Source: Thraustochytrium sp. TN22
Lineage: Eukaryota > Sar > Bigyra > Thraustochytrida > Thraustochytriidae
Reading direction: 5' to 3'
Assembly: GCA_013306675.1 (NCBI GenBank)
Contig: JABLUY010000006.1
Coordinates: 62,001-126,000, forward strand
Length of the DNA: 64,000 nt
Part shown: positions 37,001 through 50,543 of the stretch, one piece after another
Position numbering within the stretch: position 1 is the first letter of the stretch
Layout: each line of letters opens with the position of its first letter
Translations under genes and position numbers: made by a program
The notes under the pieces: model-generated
Seen by the model: only the letters and a program-made list of their open reading frames with translations
What the model was told of the DNA's origin: nothing
The model's database searches: none

Positions 37001-40000
37001 GCAGCCGCTGTTGCTCGGCCTCTTTGTCTGGCCGCTCCGCCTGCACGACGCGCACCAAAAGCTGGTCCTCGAGGCCCTTCTCGGTCGCGATGAAATTAAT
37101 CAGCGTGCACTGCGCCTGCACTTCCGGGCGGTAGTGCGGGTTCGATAGCTTCGTGAAGAGGAAGAGCCGGAAGTTGTTGTCGTACTCGAGCTCGCGTCCG
37201 GCGAACTCGATGAACTGGTTCCGGCCCTTGCGGGTGATGGCGCGGCTCAAGACCGGGTCCAGTGTCGCCTCGATCTCTTCACCCAAGTTCTCGATCAGGA
37301 CCACCTCGCCATGCTCGATGGCCTGCACAACGTCTTCCTCCCAGCCCTTTTTGGTCAGCTGCGTAACGCGCGGCGGCACCAGGTCGCCGCCGCTATCACC
37401 GCTGCCCGGGCCAGACTCCGCACCTGCGCCTTCACCTCCAGCCGCAGTTCCAGCGCCGGCAGCCTCTGCCGCCGCACCAACCTCGCCGGCTTCAGCGTGC
37501 GCAGCGGCCACGGAAGCGTCCGGCAGCAGCGGCGTGGTGGACGAGGAACCAAGCGAGCGGGCTGTCCGCTGCGATTCGAGCATGGGGATGACAATGGCAC
37601 CAGAGCCGCGGCGCTGGTGCTGCTTGCGCAGTTCCTCCTCTTGCTGTGCCCGACGAGCCGCCAGCTCGGCAGCAGAGCGCGCGTAGCGCCGCTTGAGCCA
37701 CTTGAGGCCCTGCTCCTGCGGGTCAATGATGAGCGGCCAGCGCGTGCACGAGGCAATGATGGCGCCGTTTTCGAGCGAGATACGGTCCGCCGGAAGGCCT
37801 TCGTCGGTCATCTGGATCTTTTGAGAGTCGCTCGAGAGCATCTCGAGCGGATCGATAGAGTCCATGTCGCCGCACGGCAGTTCGCGCTCCACGAGGTCGC
37901 GCACCCACTCGTTGCGCCAGAGACGCTCGCGGAAGCTCGCATCAAAGGAGCCGATGTAACCCACAAAGGCAGAGGACACTAGTACGTTGCCGATGAGCTG
38001 CTCCTCGGCGCGGCGCAGCTTCTCCACTTCGATGGCCCAGCGCTCGTTCTCCGAGGCCAGGCCATTGACGAGGCGGCTCGCCAAGTCGAGCTTCGCCATG
38101 CACTGGCTCGCGAGCTCCTCGACCTCCATCTTCTCCTGGGTGGCCTGCAAGAAGGTCTGCTTCAGGTCGCTCAAGCGCAGCTCCACCTCGCGCACCACGC
38201 GCTGCACCTCGGCCAACTCGGCCTCGGCTTCGGCCTTGTCGCGCTTCGCCTCCTCGAGCTTGTCCATGAGCGGCTTGACCTTGACGTAGATGCGGTTGTA
38301 CCGGTAAATGTTGGTCACCCAGTTGCACAGGTTGGCGGCCGCAAAGGACTTCTTCACCATCTGATCGTACGTGAAGATGGGCAGCTCCACGATGGGCTGC
38401 AGGCGCGCCACGAGCGTCTCGTCCATGTTTTCCGCATCGAACTCCTTCAGCGCGTTCAGGAACTGGTCCACGTTGGCCATCATCTTCTTGGCGCGGTCCC
38501 ACTTGAAATTCTTGAACTCGCCTTCGATCATCATGAGGCAAGCCTTGGTCACCTCGTCGACACCGGCCGGTGGCTTCGAGAGCGACTTGAGCTCCGTTAG
38601 CGCCTTCTTGTCCAAGCAGTCCACCGCCTTGGCGGCCGCCTCCATGGCCGGTGTCGCCTCTGCCAGCTCGTGGTTCGCAGACTCCTGAATCTCCTTCGCC
38701 ACGCGCGTCGCCTCCTCGGCCTTGGCCTGCTCCTGCGCCGCTACCTCCTGCTTCTTCTCGGCGTCGGCTCGCTGCACGCCAATCTGCTCCATGAGGATCT
38801 CGCTGGCCGCCTTTTTCTCCTCCACGTTTGCCAAGGTCACCTTCAGGTCCTCCTGCAAGTCCGCCACCTTGGCCGCCGTGCGTCGCAGCACGTCCAGACC
38901 GTTCTGCAGGCGAGCCACCTGGCCGTGCGCACTCTGGCGCTGCTCTGTGAGCAGCTTCTTGTAGAAGGAGATGAACTCCAGGAACGACTTGGGCGTCACG
39001 TACGTGTACCGGCGCGCCGACTTTAGATACTGCGCCGACGCCTTGACGACCTCCAGGTGCACGGTAGACATGTGGTACGCCACGTTCTCGCGCGTCTCCT
39101 GATTCGGAAAGCTCACCTCCCGCAGGAAATTCAGCGCCACGCTCACCAGCGCCTCCTCGGGCCACGGGTGGAACCAGTCGATCACGGTGTTGTTCACGAG
39201 GCCCGGGAACCGACGCGCGCGCACGCGCAGCGTCTCGCCCACCGGTGAGAAGCACAAAATGACGTGCAGATACTGCTTGATGCGCCGCACGAAGAGCGCG
39301 ATCTTGTCTTGCTGCGTGTCAGAGAGACCGCTGGCGCGCAGCTCCGACTTGAGCCCGTCCAAAAGGCCCGGCAGGTCCTCCTTCGGGAAGAGGTCCGGAA
39401 TCCATCCGTTCGACAGCACGTCGTTGATGTAAACGAGGAACTCCTCATTCACGATCTGCGCATCGCTGATGATCCACGCCGTCGGCACGCCCTTGAGGCC
39501 GGTCGTCTTAAAGAGCTCCTGCAGCTGCTCCAAGAGCATGCCGGTCGAGAAGTCCGGCGTCGCGCGCATCTGACGCACTTGGAAGCCACTAATGAAGGCC
39601 GCCAGCCGCGACAGCGACTGCTTGCCCGAGCCACCCACGCCGACGAGCAGCGCGTTGCCGCCAGCGCTCTGGATGATGCGCGCAATGCGCGTCACATGCC
39701 GAACCGCATCGCCGAAGAGGACGAGATCCATGCTCGGGAACACCTCGTTGTACTCCTCGAGACGCTGCTGCATGATGCGCGTCAGCTTCGAGAAGCTCGC
39801 AACACACGCATACGGCCCGTTCTCGTCCGGATCCGTGTCCACGAGGAGGCTTCCGGCGCCGGCGCTGTCGCTGCCGTGCGCCGCGTTGCTCCGCGCACTG
39901 CCGTTGCCGCTGCCGCTGCCGCTGCCGCTCTCCTCGGCCCCATTCTCGCCGGTGCCCAGACCATCCCCGGACGAGGCTCCGGCGCCCGCGCTGGTCGCGA

Positions 40001-41351
40001 CACCCGCAGCGGAAGCGAAGTTCGTAAACACGAGCGGCTCGCTGTGCAGCTTGTCCATCTCGTCCAGGGCGAACGACTTGGACACGTCAACGAGAATGTC
40101 CTCGAAGCGCGACTTGTCCGTCTCGTCCACGAGACGGTCGGAGAACACGCGGTGACACTCGTGCACCCAGAGGCGGCACATATCGAGCGGCGTGTCCGTG
40201 GTCTCCGGGCTGGACCGGCAAATGCCCTGGAAGACGCTCGCGTATTCGCGCATGTTCCAGTTGTACACGAATCGCATCGCCGAAGGCAGGAATTTTTCGG
40301 TCACGCGTGTGTGCAACGAGATGGTCGCCTGCACGAGCGGCGCCAGCATGGCCTCCACCGCAGGCTGGAAGCTCTGCAGGTGGCCGTCAAGGATGGACAG
40401 AAAAATCGTGCTCAGGTCCTCGTGGCTCGGCATGGAGCACGCCAGCGTCGAAAAGTACCGCTGCACGCGCTCGCAGATGGTGAAACTGCCGGCGTATGGG
40501 TTCATGGCCGCCACAAAGCGCACGTCAACGATCTCCTTGCGGAAGCCAAGGTCGGAGCGGTCGAAGAAGGTGCCATAACCCATGATCTGCCGCAGCAGCG
40601 AGAGCGAGTTCTGCGTCCCAAAGTCCTCCACGTAGGGCAAGTTGAGGTCATCGACGAAGAAGACGAGCTTCTTGTTGCCGACCGGCCCGATACGGTGGCC
40701 CGAGCGCTTGTCCACGGCGCCCTCCACCTGGCGCTGAAAGGCGCGTGAGTCCGTGAAGTAGTTCATGCAAATGAGCGTGGACAACATGTTCTCATCGCTC
40801 TGCACGATCTCGCGCATCCAGTTTTGCACCATGACGCTCTTGCCCGTGCCGGCGCCGCCCACAAGTATGACTGGCTTGTTCTGCGCCGCCAGCATGTCCA
40901 CGAGCCGCGTTGTGCGTACGTTGTCCACTGTCTCCACGTACAGCGCGGAGAAGGGTGTCTGACCCGGCCCACTGCCGATCATGGACGGCGCCACAAAGTC
41001 TTCCACGTGCTCGCGCCAGTGGCGCCACGCCTCTTCGGGCTGGTCGCGCACCGCCGCCACGTCGACGAAGTAGTCAAATACCGTGCTCGCGTCGTCCACC
41101 GGGATGACGCCCGGAAAGGTTTGCTGGAAGAGGCTGCTGAAGGTGGCGCGTGCGTCCGAGCCCTTCTCGGCCACCAGGCCGCCACCAAAGCCCCACACGC
41201 ATGCGTACGCGAAGACGTACTCCAGCAGCTGCTGTGCCGCGCTGGTAGCCGACGACCCGGTGTTGGTCGTGGCCGCCACGGTGCCGGCGCCGGCCCCGCC
41301 CGAGCCCACGGCCCCGGGCCCGCTCGAGGCGGCGCCCACGAGGCCGCCGCT

Positions 41352-41389
<38 letters not shown>

Positions 41390-44300
41390 CCATCGGGAGC
41401 GCCATCCACGCGGACATGTGCGCGTGCACGAGGCTGCAGATGGTCTCGATTGCGCTCATGGTGTACGTGGGCACAATTGTGCGCATTTTGTTCTCCTTCA
41501 TGAAGTCAGTGATGCGCTCCACGTACTTGTCAAAGAATCGCGGAATGAGGTCCTTGGCCGCCTCACTCGGCAGCGTGGCGAGCCAGGACTCGACGAACGG
41601 GCGCCAGCCAATGTCGGACTCGTTGATGTACAGAATACCGGCCCGCGAGACCGTCGCGGGCGTGGCGTTCTTGAGCGAGTTAATTTCGAAAACCATGCGC
41701 ATGGACTCGCTCAGCGGGATGCGCTCGTTGCTGACGAGCGTGAGGACCTTGTTGTCATCCATGACGGTGTTCATCGACTCGATCCAGACTGCGTCAATGT
41801 CACCGTCCAGGACCACCCACTTGCTGGTCTGGTACGCATGGTAGCCGAGGTCGCGCTGGTTCTTACTCATGCCACGCATGATGATGGACAACACGCCGTC
41901 GCGCCAGTCCTTGCTGAGACTCATAAAACCATACAGCTCGTCGCTCGTGACGGCCTTGGGATTGATGGTCTCCGCGATGGCCACCTTCTTGTCGGTGCCG
42001 CTGCGCTGGCGGCCCAGATGGTTATGGCACGCTTGCAGCGTCTTCCAGATGGTGGTTTTACCCGAGCCAGCGCAACCGATGAGCATCACCGAGTGGCGCA
42101 CGTCCAGGAGCTCCTGGAACTGCACGACCTTGGCCACAAAGGCCTCATCCGATTGCAGGGGCGGCGATGCCTGCCGGCACACAATCTTGGTCGTCTCCTT
42201 GAGCGTCTTGTTGATCACCTTGGGCGTGGACTCGGCGTACTTGGGGAAGAGGTCCGCGATGAGGCGCAAGAAAATATCCATGTCCTGCGCCACGATCTTG
42301 GGCGTGTTGAAGTCGCGAAGCGCACGCATGAGTACGGCCTCCTCCTCCATGTCTGGGTTTCCACGCTTGAGGACGCCGGCCACGCGCAGAACGGACTTGA
42401 CGGCGCGCAGGCCCCAGTCATAATGCGCCTGCGGCGAGAGCAGCTCAGAGCTCAGCTGGTACAGCGTGACGAACTTGACCGAGAGCGCACGCGCCTTCTG
42501 GAAGCCCTCCGACATGAGCATGTTCTCGCAGATGAGCGCCAGGTCGGGGCGGATCATGGCGCACGAGCGGAAGAGCGCCTTGAGGTTCTCCGGCAGCTCC
42601 GTGCGGCCCGCATAGCCCGGATTCATGGTGATGAAGAAGCCCGTCGTGGGGACGAGGCACAGCTCATCACCAAAAAAGTCAAAGTACCCCACCTTGCAGT
42701 TGGGCGTGCCGGGCGTCATACCGAGCTCGCCGTAGCGGCTAGTGAGCTCCTCGGGCCGGTTCGCCGGCTCGGCAAAGCGCACGACTGCGTCCAGGACTGC
42801 CTTGACCTGGGTGGCCACCACGGAGAGCACCTCGATTTGGATGCGGTTGAATTCGTCAAAGCAACCCCAGGCGCCGGACTGGCTCAGGCCCTTGAAGATG
42901 TCTGCCAGCGTCTGGTAGTTCATCTGGTCGCTGCAGTTGAAGACGTAGCACGGCAGGGCCAGCGCGCGCGCCAAGTCCTTGGTGGTTTCGGTCTTGCCTG
43001 TGCCGGCGGGGCCGGCCGGGGCGCCGCCCAACATGAGGCGCATCGCCGTAGTCAGGGTGATGTAGCAGCGGTCTGTGAGCGGTGTGATGACAAGGCGGCC
43101 GCAGTTGCCGACGTACTCGTACGAGTACTTGGTCTTGAAGTCGCAGATGCGAATGTCCGTCTCCATGTTCGGGTTGACAGTCTTCCAGTAGCAGCGCATC
43201 TGCTGCTGCCACAGAAAGGAGGCCGGACCCTCCGCCTTGTCATCAATGAGCTTCTGCACCACGTCGCGCGCATGCACATCCATGGTGATGAGCGAGATGA
43301 CCTTGGTCCGGTCAGCGCGGCTCAGGTCGCCCTCGACCAGCTTGATGAGGCGATTCAGTCGCGCGCTGCACTTGTCCAGGTACTGCTTAACGGCGTCCTC
43401 TGAGCCGGCCTCGAGGTCTTCGAGCGCCGATTCGGTCTCCTCCGTCCAGAAGATCTGGCACGCCTGCAGGACAACTTGCGCCGGGTAGTCGAAGAGCCAC
43501 TCGTGGCGCGGCTTCTCGTGCTCCCAGTTCACGGCCGTGTCGATGGCGTGACGCAGCACGGTCTTGAGCGTCAGGTTCTGGATGTCCGTCAGCTTGTTGA
43601 GCCAGTGCTCAACCGAGTCCCGCATCTCGAAGTTGTACGGGAATTCGATCGTCTCGCCGTCCGTCGCGATCATATGGGTTGCCACGCGCGGGTTCTCTGC
43701 GCTCTCGTCCTTGAAGCGCAGATCCGCCAGCGCGTCATAGCAGTCTGCGAGATACGGCACCACGCGCTTGGGCGTGTTGCCGTTGCTGAGGATATCCAGA
43801 AGGGCGACATTGGACACGAAGTAGAATCGCGGATACACCTTCTTCTTGGTGTCCAAGTACTCATTGAGCGACTTCTGGCACTTGGCAAGGTCCACGAGCA
43901 TGCGTTTAAGCGCGCTGCTGAGGCCATCCTCCGTGCAGCGATGCACCACGAGCGGGCTCTCCGAGAAGGCTCGCGACTCGAGGTCGCGGAAGTCCTGGTC
44001 CACCACCTCGAAGCGCTTTGTATCTTCCGGGAGGCGCGTGCGGATATCGGCGCTTCCGAGGTAGATGGACTCAAGCGAGCACCACTGCTTTGACACGTTC
44101 AGCCAGTCCTTCAGGTTCGCCTCGATGTCGCTAAGCGTATGCAGCCACTTCGAGACGCGGTCCTTGAAGTACTTGACGAACTTGCCCATGCCGATCATCG
44201 TCTGCAACTCCATCTGATCTGTCTCCAGGTTTTCGACGACGTCGTCCGACGGCCGCGGCAGGTAGACAACGGCTCCGATTGCGGCGGCCGCGGCAACGGC

Positions 44301-47300
44301 GGCAGCATGGGCCGCATCGGCCGGCTCGCCCGCGCTGGCCACTCCGGCGCCGGCGTCCGCGTCACTGCTCTGGCCGGTCACTCCAGCGCTGTTCGCACCA
44401 TCACCGGCACCAGCACCAGCACTGGTGGTGTTGCTCTTGCTGTTGCTACTGCTGCTACCACCCTCCGTAGCGGCATCCCCGGAGACCGCGGCGAGGTTCC
44501 CGGCCTGATCGACAAAGTCGAGGCGCAGCGTCTCCCAGCGCGACTCGATGGCTTCGAGCTTGCGCTCGATCTTGAGCTCCTTCACGGCGGTCTCGACCTG
44601 CTCCGAGACATCGGCAGCGTGCTTCTGGAGCTCAAGCTGCAGAACGGCTGCAAAGTTAAAGGCATCCGAGTTCCACGCAATGGAGGGCACCTTGCAGGCG
44701 GCTGCAATGGCCTTCCAATGGCGCGCGCGCATGGCGGGCGAATGAAGCTCGGCAACCAGCGGCAGGATGACGGCCATATCCTTGCAGGCCTGCTCGATGT
44801 CCTGGTACACCTGCCAGGCGCGGCACATGGTGTCCTTGGCGCCGAGCGCCTTGAGCTCGCGCGAGAGCTGCGTGTTCAGACGCTCGAGCTCGTCGGTGTC
44901 GATGTTGCGCCAGTGAATGGCGTTCCAGGATTCATAGGTGGCGATTTGCATGGCCTTAAAGTCCCAGAGGTTCTTGAGCACGCGCAGCTCGGCGTCGGTC
45001 TGCGCAAGGGTACGATACTTGGAGATCTGCAGCTCGAAGAGTTCCTCGAGGCTGTTGAGCTCCTCGGCGCGCTGGAACTTTTCCTCGTACAGAACGCGGA
45101 ACTTGGCGATGAGCGCGTAGGCCTCGTCGGGCGTGCCGCGGAAGGAGAAGGGCGCTCCCTTCTTGTCATCCTTGACGACAGAGCGGAAGTCTTCGACCTG
45201 GTGCTTAAACTTCTGCAGGCTCGCGTTGATGAATTCCACCTCTTGGTTCTGCAGCGGCATAATTTGCTCCTTGACACGGAAGGTGAAGTTGACGAGCGAG
45301 TCCCACTTGAGGCTGGCCGCGTCCAGAAACTCGAGCAGCGGCTCGGTGGAGGGCGGAGCAGGGGACCCGGGCGTGGTGGGCTCCTGGTCGGCGCCCGTGC
45401 CCGCGTGCGGCGGGCCGTGGAGGACTTCGTCGTCAATGTCAACGCGATGCTGTTTGAGCAGGCTGACCGTATCCTTGAGCGGCTGCAGCATCTCGATGGT
45501 GTCATCCATGCGGCAACGCACGTCGCGGATGTTGCCCATGACGGACATGAGCGTGTCCGTGTCGCCGGCGACAACCTCGCGGTCGAGGCCGCGCCGCGTC
45601 TCGATGATGAAAATGCGCAGGTTCTGCAGCTTGGAGATGACGTCGTCGCGCAGGTAGCCTGTGTACAGGTGGAGCCACTTCTGCACCCAATACACGATGT
45701 TCTCCTTGATGGGCGTGGAGTCGATCTTGAGCCAGCCGATGTTGGTGGGCGTCTTGAGGGAGGCGACCTCCTCCTTGATGTCGTTGAGGCGGTTCATCTC
45801 GGCGTCAAACTTGGCAAGATCGATGCGGCGCAGACCAGCCTCGGACGTGGAGGTTGCCGAGGCAATAAAGTCGGCAAACATGCGCTGCAGGTCGGTAGTC
45901 CAGAGAAAGGAGTAGCGCTCGTATTGCTTTTGGAACTCTCGGCAGCGCTCCTCGTTCTGACGCACATGCGTGGCGATGCTCTCCATGAACTGCTTGACCT
46001 CGACGTCCTGCTGCAGCTCCTTGACGTAGGAGCCGTCGCCCAGGTCGAGGCGCTTCATGAGCGAGCCGATCTTGAGGGTGTCGTCGATCCAGGAGCGCAG
46101 CGACGCCTTGACGCCAGCACGATCCTCGTCAAAGACGCTTGGGATGAATGAGACCTGGTTGTTGTTGAGGTTGATGGAGATCTGCAGCATGGGCGGCTTC
46201 TCCTTCTCCTCGATGGCGACCGGGTCGACCTGCTCCTCAAGCCAGGCGAGCGAGACCTGGACCACGCGCGTGAGGCCGGCCACCACGACGTTATTGACAA
46301 AGTCCACGTAAGCGCGCCACTCTGGGTGGCCGGCCGAGATGCGCAGCGTCTTGTTGCTCTCCTTGAGCAGGCGGTGGATGTTCTTGCCGCCCTCGGTGAT
46401 CTGCTGGTAGCGCGCGCCGATGCGTGTGGCGTGCATCTGGTTGTACTCCTTGACAATCTCCGGCTTGGGCTGGCGGTCGAGGATGCTGGACTCGGACCAG
46501 GTATCGAGAATGTCCTCAATCTCTGTCAGGTTGCTCTTGAGCACGTTGAGCGTGGTCTCCGCCTCGGTGACGGCCATCTCGGTCTTTTCGATGAAGCCGT
46601 CGATGCCGTGCGACTTCCAGGTAAGCATCGTCAGCCCGGTTTGCACGACGTTGTGAATCTTCTCCACCTGCGCGCGAACGAGCGGGCACTCGACGGGAAG
46701 GATGGACGTCATCATGTTGTTGTACTTGTTGACGCAGAGCTGCAGCTTGCCGCGCCAGTTGCGAAACTGCTTCTCCTTCTTGTTGAGCTCCAGCGCGAAG
46801 GCCGGGACCTGGAGGTCGAGCAGCATAAAGTATTTGACCTCGCGCAACAGCGCGATGAGCTGCGGGTCAAAGTTTACCTCCAGCAGCTGATAGGTGAAGC
46901 CGCCATGCTCCTGCACCTGCTGCTGGTGGCGGCGGATCTGCTCGACGGCGGCAGCGGCCGAGGCGGACGCCGAGGCCTTGGCTGCCGCGGCCGCGGCGGC
47001 CGCGGCCTCCTCGTCGGCCGGGTCGGAGCCGGCGCCCACGGTGGGCACAGGGAGGTTGACGGCGGCGGCGGCCGCCGCGGTCATGGCGTCCATGTCGCGG
47101 TGGCGCAGCAGCGGCAGCTTGAGCTTCGCCGCGGCCGTCTCGTCGACGCAGGCGGCCCACTGGCGCGCTTTGGACTCGCAGTACTTGTTGAAGGTATCGA
47201 CGACGCTCTGGTGGACCTTGAGGACGTCCTTGGCCTCCTCGCGGTCCATGACGGTGCGGTTGAGCTGTCGCAGCTTCTGCATGGGCTCCGCGATGCGGTC

Positions 47301-49256
47301 CAGCAGGCCAAGGCACCAGCCAATGGCGCCGGCCGCCGGAGGCATGTTGCTGGGAATGGGCGGGTCGTCCTTGAGCTCGAGGAAGGTCTCCTGCACGAGC
47401 TTGAGGTCAGCCGCGTAGGCCTGTACGAGCGAGACGTGCTTCTTCTCGAGCTCGTCCTGGATGATGGGCCGCTCCAGCAGGCCCTCGAAGCTGTCGAGCA
47501 GCTTGAAGCGCGCGTTGATGGTAGCGGCGTCGTCGAAGCTCTGTGTGAGGATGGAGCCGAGGCGGCGCTCGAGCTCCTTGATCTTGCAGCGGAAGTCGTA
47601 GAAGTCGTCGTCGAACTCCTTGGCGCTCACGTCCATAATGTCGTAGCTTACCTGCTGGAAGGCCTCCACGGCCTGGCGAAAGTCCGTATAGATTTGAACG
47701 ACCGAGGTGGTGAGCGCCTTGCCCTTGGTGCCGCCAATCTCGATCCTGCTCAGCATGTTAAACTGCACGATGGTCTGCGTCAGGTCGAGGATGTCGTGGC
47801 AGCGCTCGAGGAAGGAGTCAAGACGCAGGAAAAGAGCGTTGTTCTGGATGCGCCACGGGTTATTGGGGCACTCCGTGTTGGCGGTGGCCTTGTAGTCAAA
47901 GTACGTAGACTTGAAGGTGCCGCAGACCTTGAGCGCCACCTTGAGCTTTTCGACGGCCTTCCCAGCCTCATCCGCCTCGATGAGCTCAAAGATCTGGTCC
48001 CCGCTGACAAAGTCGCAGCTCTGGCGAATGAGCGCGTTGCAAATCTCGCGCATGAGCACGACAAGACGCGCCGGCGTGTTGTAGTGGTCCGAGTACTTCC
48101 ACACGAGAAGGATGGTGTGCATGATGGGCTTGAAGAGCGGCACAAGGTCCTGGAACTCCCCGTTCCGGCTCAGCAGCTTGTTCACCCAGGGTTCCAGCAT
48201 CGCTAGGTAGCGCACGTTGTCGTTGGCCTCGATGCGCGCCGAGAAGACCTCCTTGCAAAGCTTGGCGAATGGGTTGCAGTATGTGCTCTTGCTCGAGTCC
48301 AGAACGCGCAACACTTTGCGGATGCGATCGCTCTGCAGCTGGTTGAAGATGCTGTTCAGGTTGGCCGCCTTGGTGCGCCAGAACCGCAGCTCGGCATCTG
48401 GCGTCGGATTCGTGCCGGCCTTGAGCATGGTCTCCGGATCCATTTTCAGCACGTTCTTGATCTGCTTGGTCCACGTGATGACCGCGCCCTCCAGAAGGTG
48501 GATTTTGTCCTTGCTCGGCGCAGGCACCGACCCGCCCGACCCGCCGCCCGACCCCGTGCCGGTGCTTTGCGTGCCGCCCGTTGTCGAGGCCGCGCTGCTC
48601 GCGGCGCCGTTCCCGCCTTGGCCGCCTTGGCCGCCCGCGCCCATGTTCGAATGGGCGCCGCCGCTGCCACTGCCACCCGGCGTGTCGGTGATGGGCAGCG
48701 GCAGGCAGGTCTCGCCGTGCATCTGACCTAGCGTGATGCTCACGTGCGCCAAGAAGCCGTGCAACTTATCGACGATGTCCTTGCTCGCCACATCGCCCCA
48801 GCTGCCCTCTTGTGCGCCGGCCGCCCCCGAGAGCAGCGGCAGGTACACATGCTGGATAGCCTTCTCCATGTGCGCGAGCGGCTCGGCGTTGAGCTCGCCC
48901 ATGACCACCTCTGCATCCATGACGCAGTCCTCCGGGAGCTCCTGTGCCGCCTGCTTCAGAAAGTACAGCGCTTTGCCGGCATTGGCCTGCAGGCGAGAGG
49001 GCACCACCGTCGTATACACGCTCCCGTCCGCAAGCACCAGCAGGCAGCGCGCCTCGGCGCTCTTGAGGAACTCCTCCATGGCGCGCGCATTCTCGCTCGT
49101 GCGGAAGCTCTTGCGCAGCTTCTCCGCTTTGACGTGCCGCAGCGCGCCCTGTACGCGCTGTTCCAGCCACGCCAGCCGACCGTCCGCGCCCTCGTCGCCG
49201 CGCGGCACTTTGGATTCCTCCGTCGTCTCCGGTACATCCGCGGCGTCGCCCATCAT
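34074..49256 (-). CDS. Axonemal dynein heavy chain, outer-arm type (probably gamma-like)
   Basis: One frame of 15,183 bases encodes 5060 residues, the force-producing chain of an axonemal dynein. The tail (DHC_N1/N2) fills the first 1900 residues. Four P-loops are intact: AAA1 GPAGTGKTETT (K2088), AAA2 GCAGSGKTTIW (K2400), AAA3 GGAGTGKSVM (K2806) and AAA4 GVGGSGKQSLS (K3212), with WGCFDEFNRI after AAA1. The coiled-coil stalk and microtubule-binding region follow (around FKNFKWDRAKKMM, about 3580), then AAA5/6 and the C-terminal domain. The final segment (RGPTFVFSAQLKTKAPAAKWILAGVA) lacks the STNFV-type stretch of beta chains and resembles gamma/DNAH5-8 chains. Six or more Gly/Ser/Ala-rich insertions lengthen it beyond the usual 4500. 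No intron is needed. Confidence 0.93.
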
Positions 49257-50543
49257 CGCTCACACACGAGTTCGTGCCTGGATTCACGATTCACGACACG
49301 TACGTATGCCCGCCCGTCCGCGCTGACTCACGCACGCACGCACGCACACACGCACGACGCACGCACCTCGTGCGTGGCGCCGCCTCCGCCGCGCGCGGCC
49401 CTCGCGATTTGAATTCGCTCTGCTTGCTTTGCTTTCTTTCTGACTGCGTGCGTGCCAGCAGCGCAGCAACAGTTGCGCGCCGCGGCTCGCCCCGCCGCAG
49501 CTAGCCCCCGCGAGCGCGCTCGCGCTGCGCTGCGCCGCGCCGCGCCGCGCTGCGCCGCGCCGCGCCGCAACGCCGCGCCGCGCCGCAACGCCACGCCACG
49601 CCCAGTCTGACTGCCCGGGCGCGCGCGCAGCGCTGCCAGGCCGCCGCCGCCCCAGCGCCCTGCGGCGACGAGGAGAGGAGCCCGAACGGTCAAGCCCCAG
49701 CCGAAGTGGCCGAACGGTCACGAGCCGGCCTATTTTGTCTTGCGAAACTTGAACTTTGAAACTTCGAACTCGCCACCTTGCGCTTTCTTTCATGATGATG
49801 AGCAAACAAGGACTGGGTCTCGGTTGAGCTGATTGGCTGGTTGAAAGAGTTACAAGGCGACGGATGCGCAGGCAAGCAATCAAACATGGTTACCATGGTA
49901 TGAAAAGAGTCACCTTCGCTTGGTTGCAGAGCGTAGCTGCCAAGTACATTATCATAGGGACGCTTGTGTAGGGCCTTCTAAAGGCCTAGCTTACTCTTTG
50001 CTATGAAAGACACATCAGAGAGCCTGACAGTGATGATGAGAGGGTCGATGCCGGTGGTGCCCGGTGACGGACGTCGTCCCGTTCCCCTTCTTGCACCTTC
50101 AGAAGCGCCTTTGTCTGACACCTTGAAATCCCCACTCCTCGCGCTGGTGAAAGCTCGCAAACCATGTCAGCTCATGGGTCTCACTGCAGTTCGACTGCAG
50201 GCCTTTCTTTACCCAGCTGGAGCCCGACGCTGCCGATGATACGCTGCACGAGCGCGGGCCCGCCCGCGGCTTCCCCGGTGCCCCCCCACGGAGGACTAGG
50301 CCCCCGGATTAGCGCAGCTGCAAAGGACTGCGCGGAGGGGCACGCCAGAGCGGATGGCGTCGGTTGAGGCGTCGCCGCGCAGCGGTCTGGCGCGGCGCAG
50401 CGAGGAGGGGAAGAAGCCGGGCAAGCTCGCGTCGCGGCGGGCAGGCGCGCGGCGGGCGGCGGCGCGCGGCGGCGGGCGGGCGGCGGCGGCGGAGGAGGAG
50501 GCGGCCACGCGGCGCGGCGCGGCGGCGCCGGCAGACAGGCAGG
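49257..50543. other. Divergent spacer dynein heavy chain / PP4-like phosphatase
   Basis: ACGC runs (49328-49352) and a GCCGCGCCGCGC block (49525-49600) lie on the dynein side. A lower-GC stretch (49690-50180) holds a 78-codon ATG frame at 50003-50239 without recognisable motifs. I do not call it. An ATG at 50354 opens a 150-codon frame that overlaps the phosphatase start out of frame and could act as an upstream ORF if transcribed. Confidence 0.4.

Noticed and set aside
40824-43403. 859-codon plus-strand frame opposite the dynein gene
   Set aside because: It is His/Arg/Val-rich antisense of a conserved motor region. The dynein P-loops lie on the other strand.
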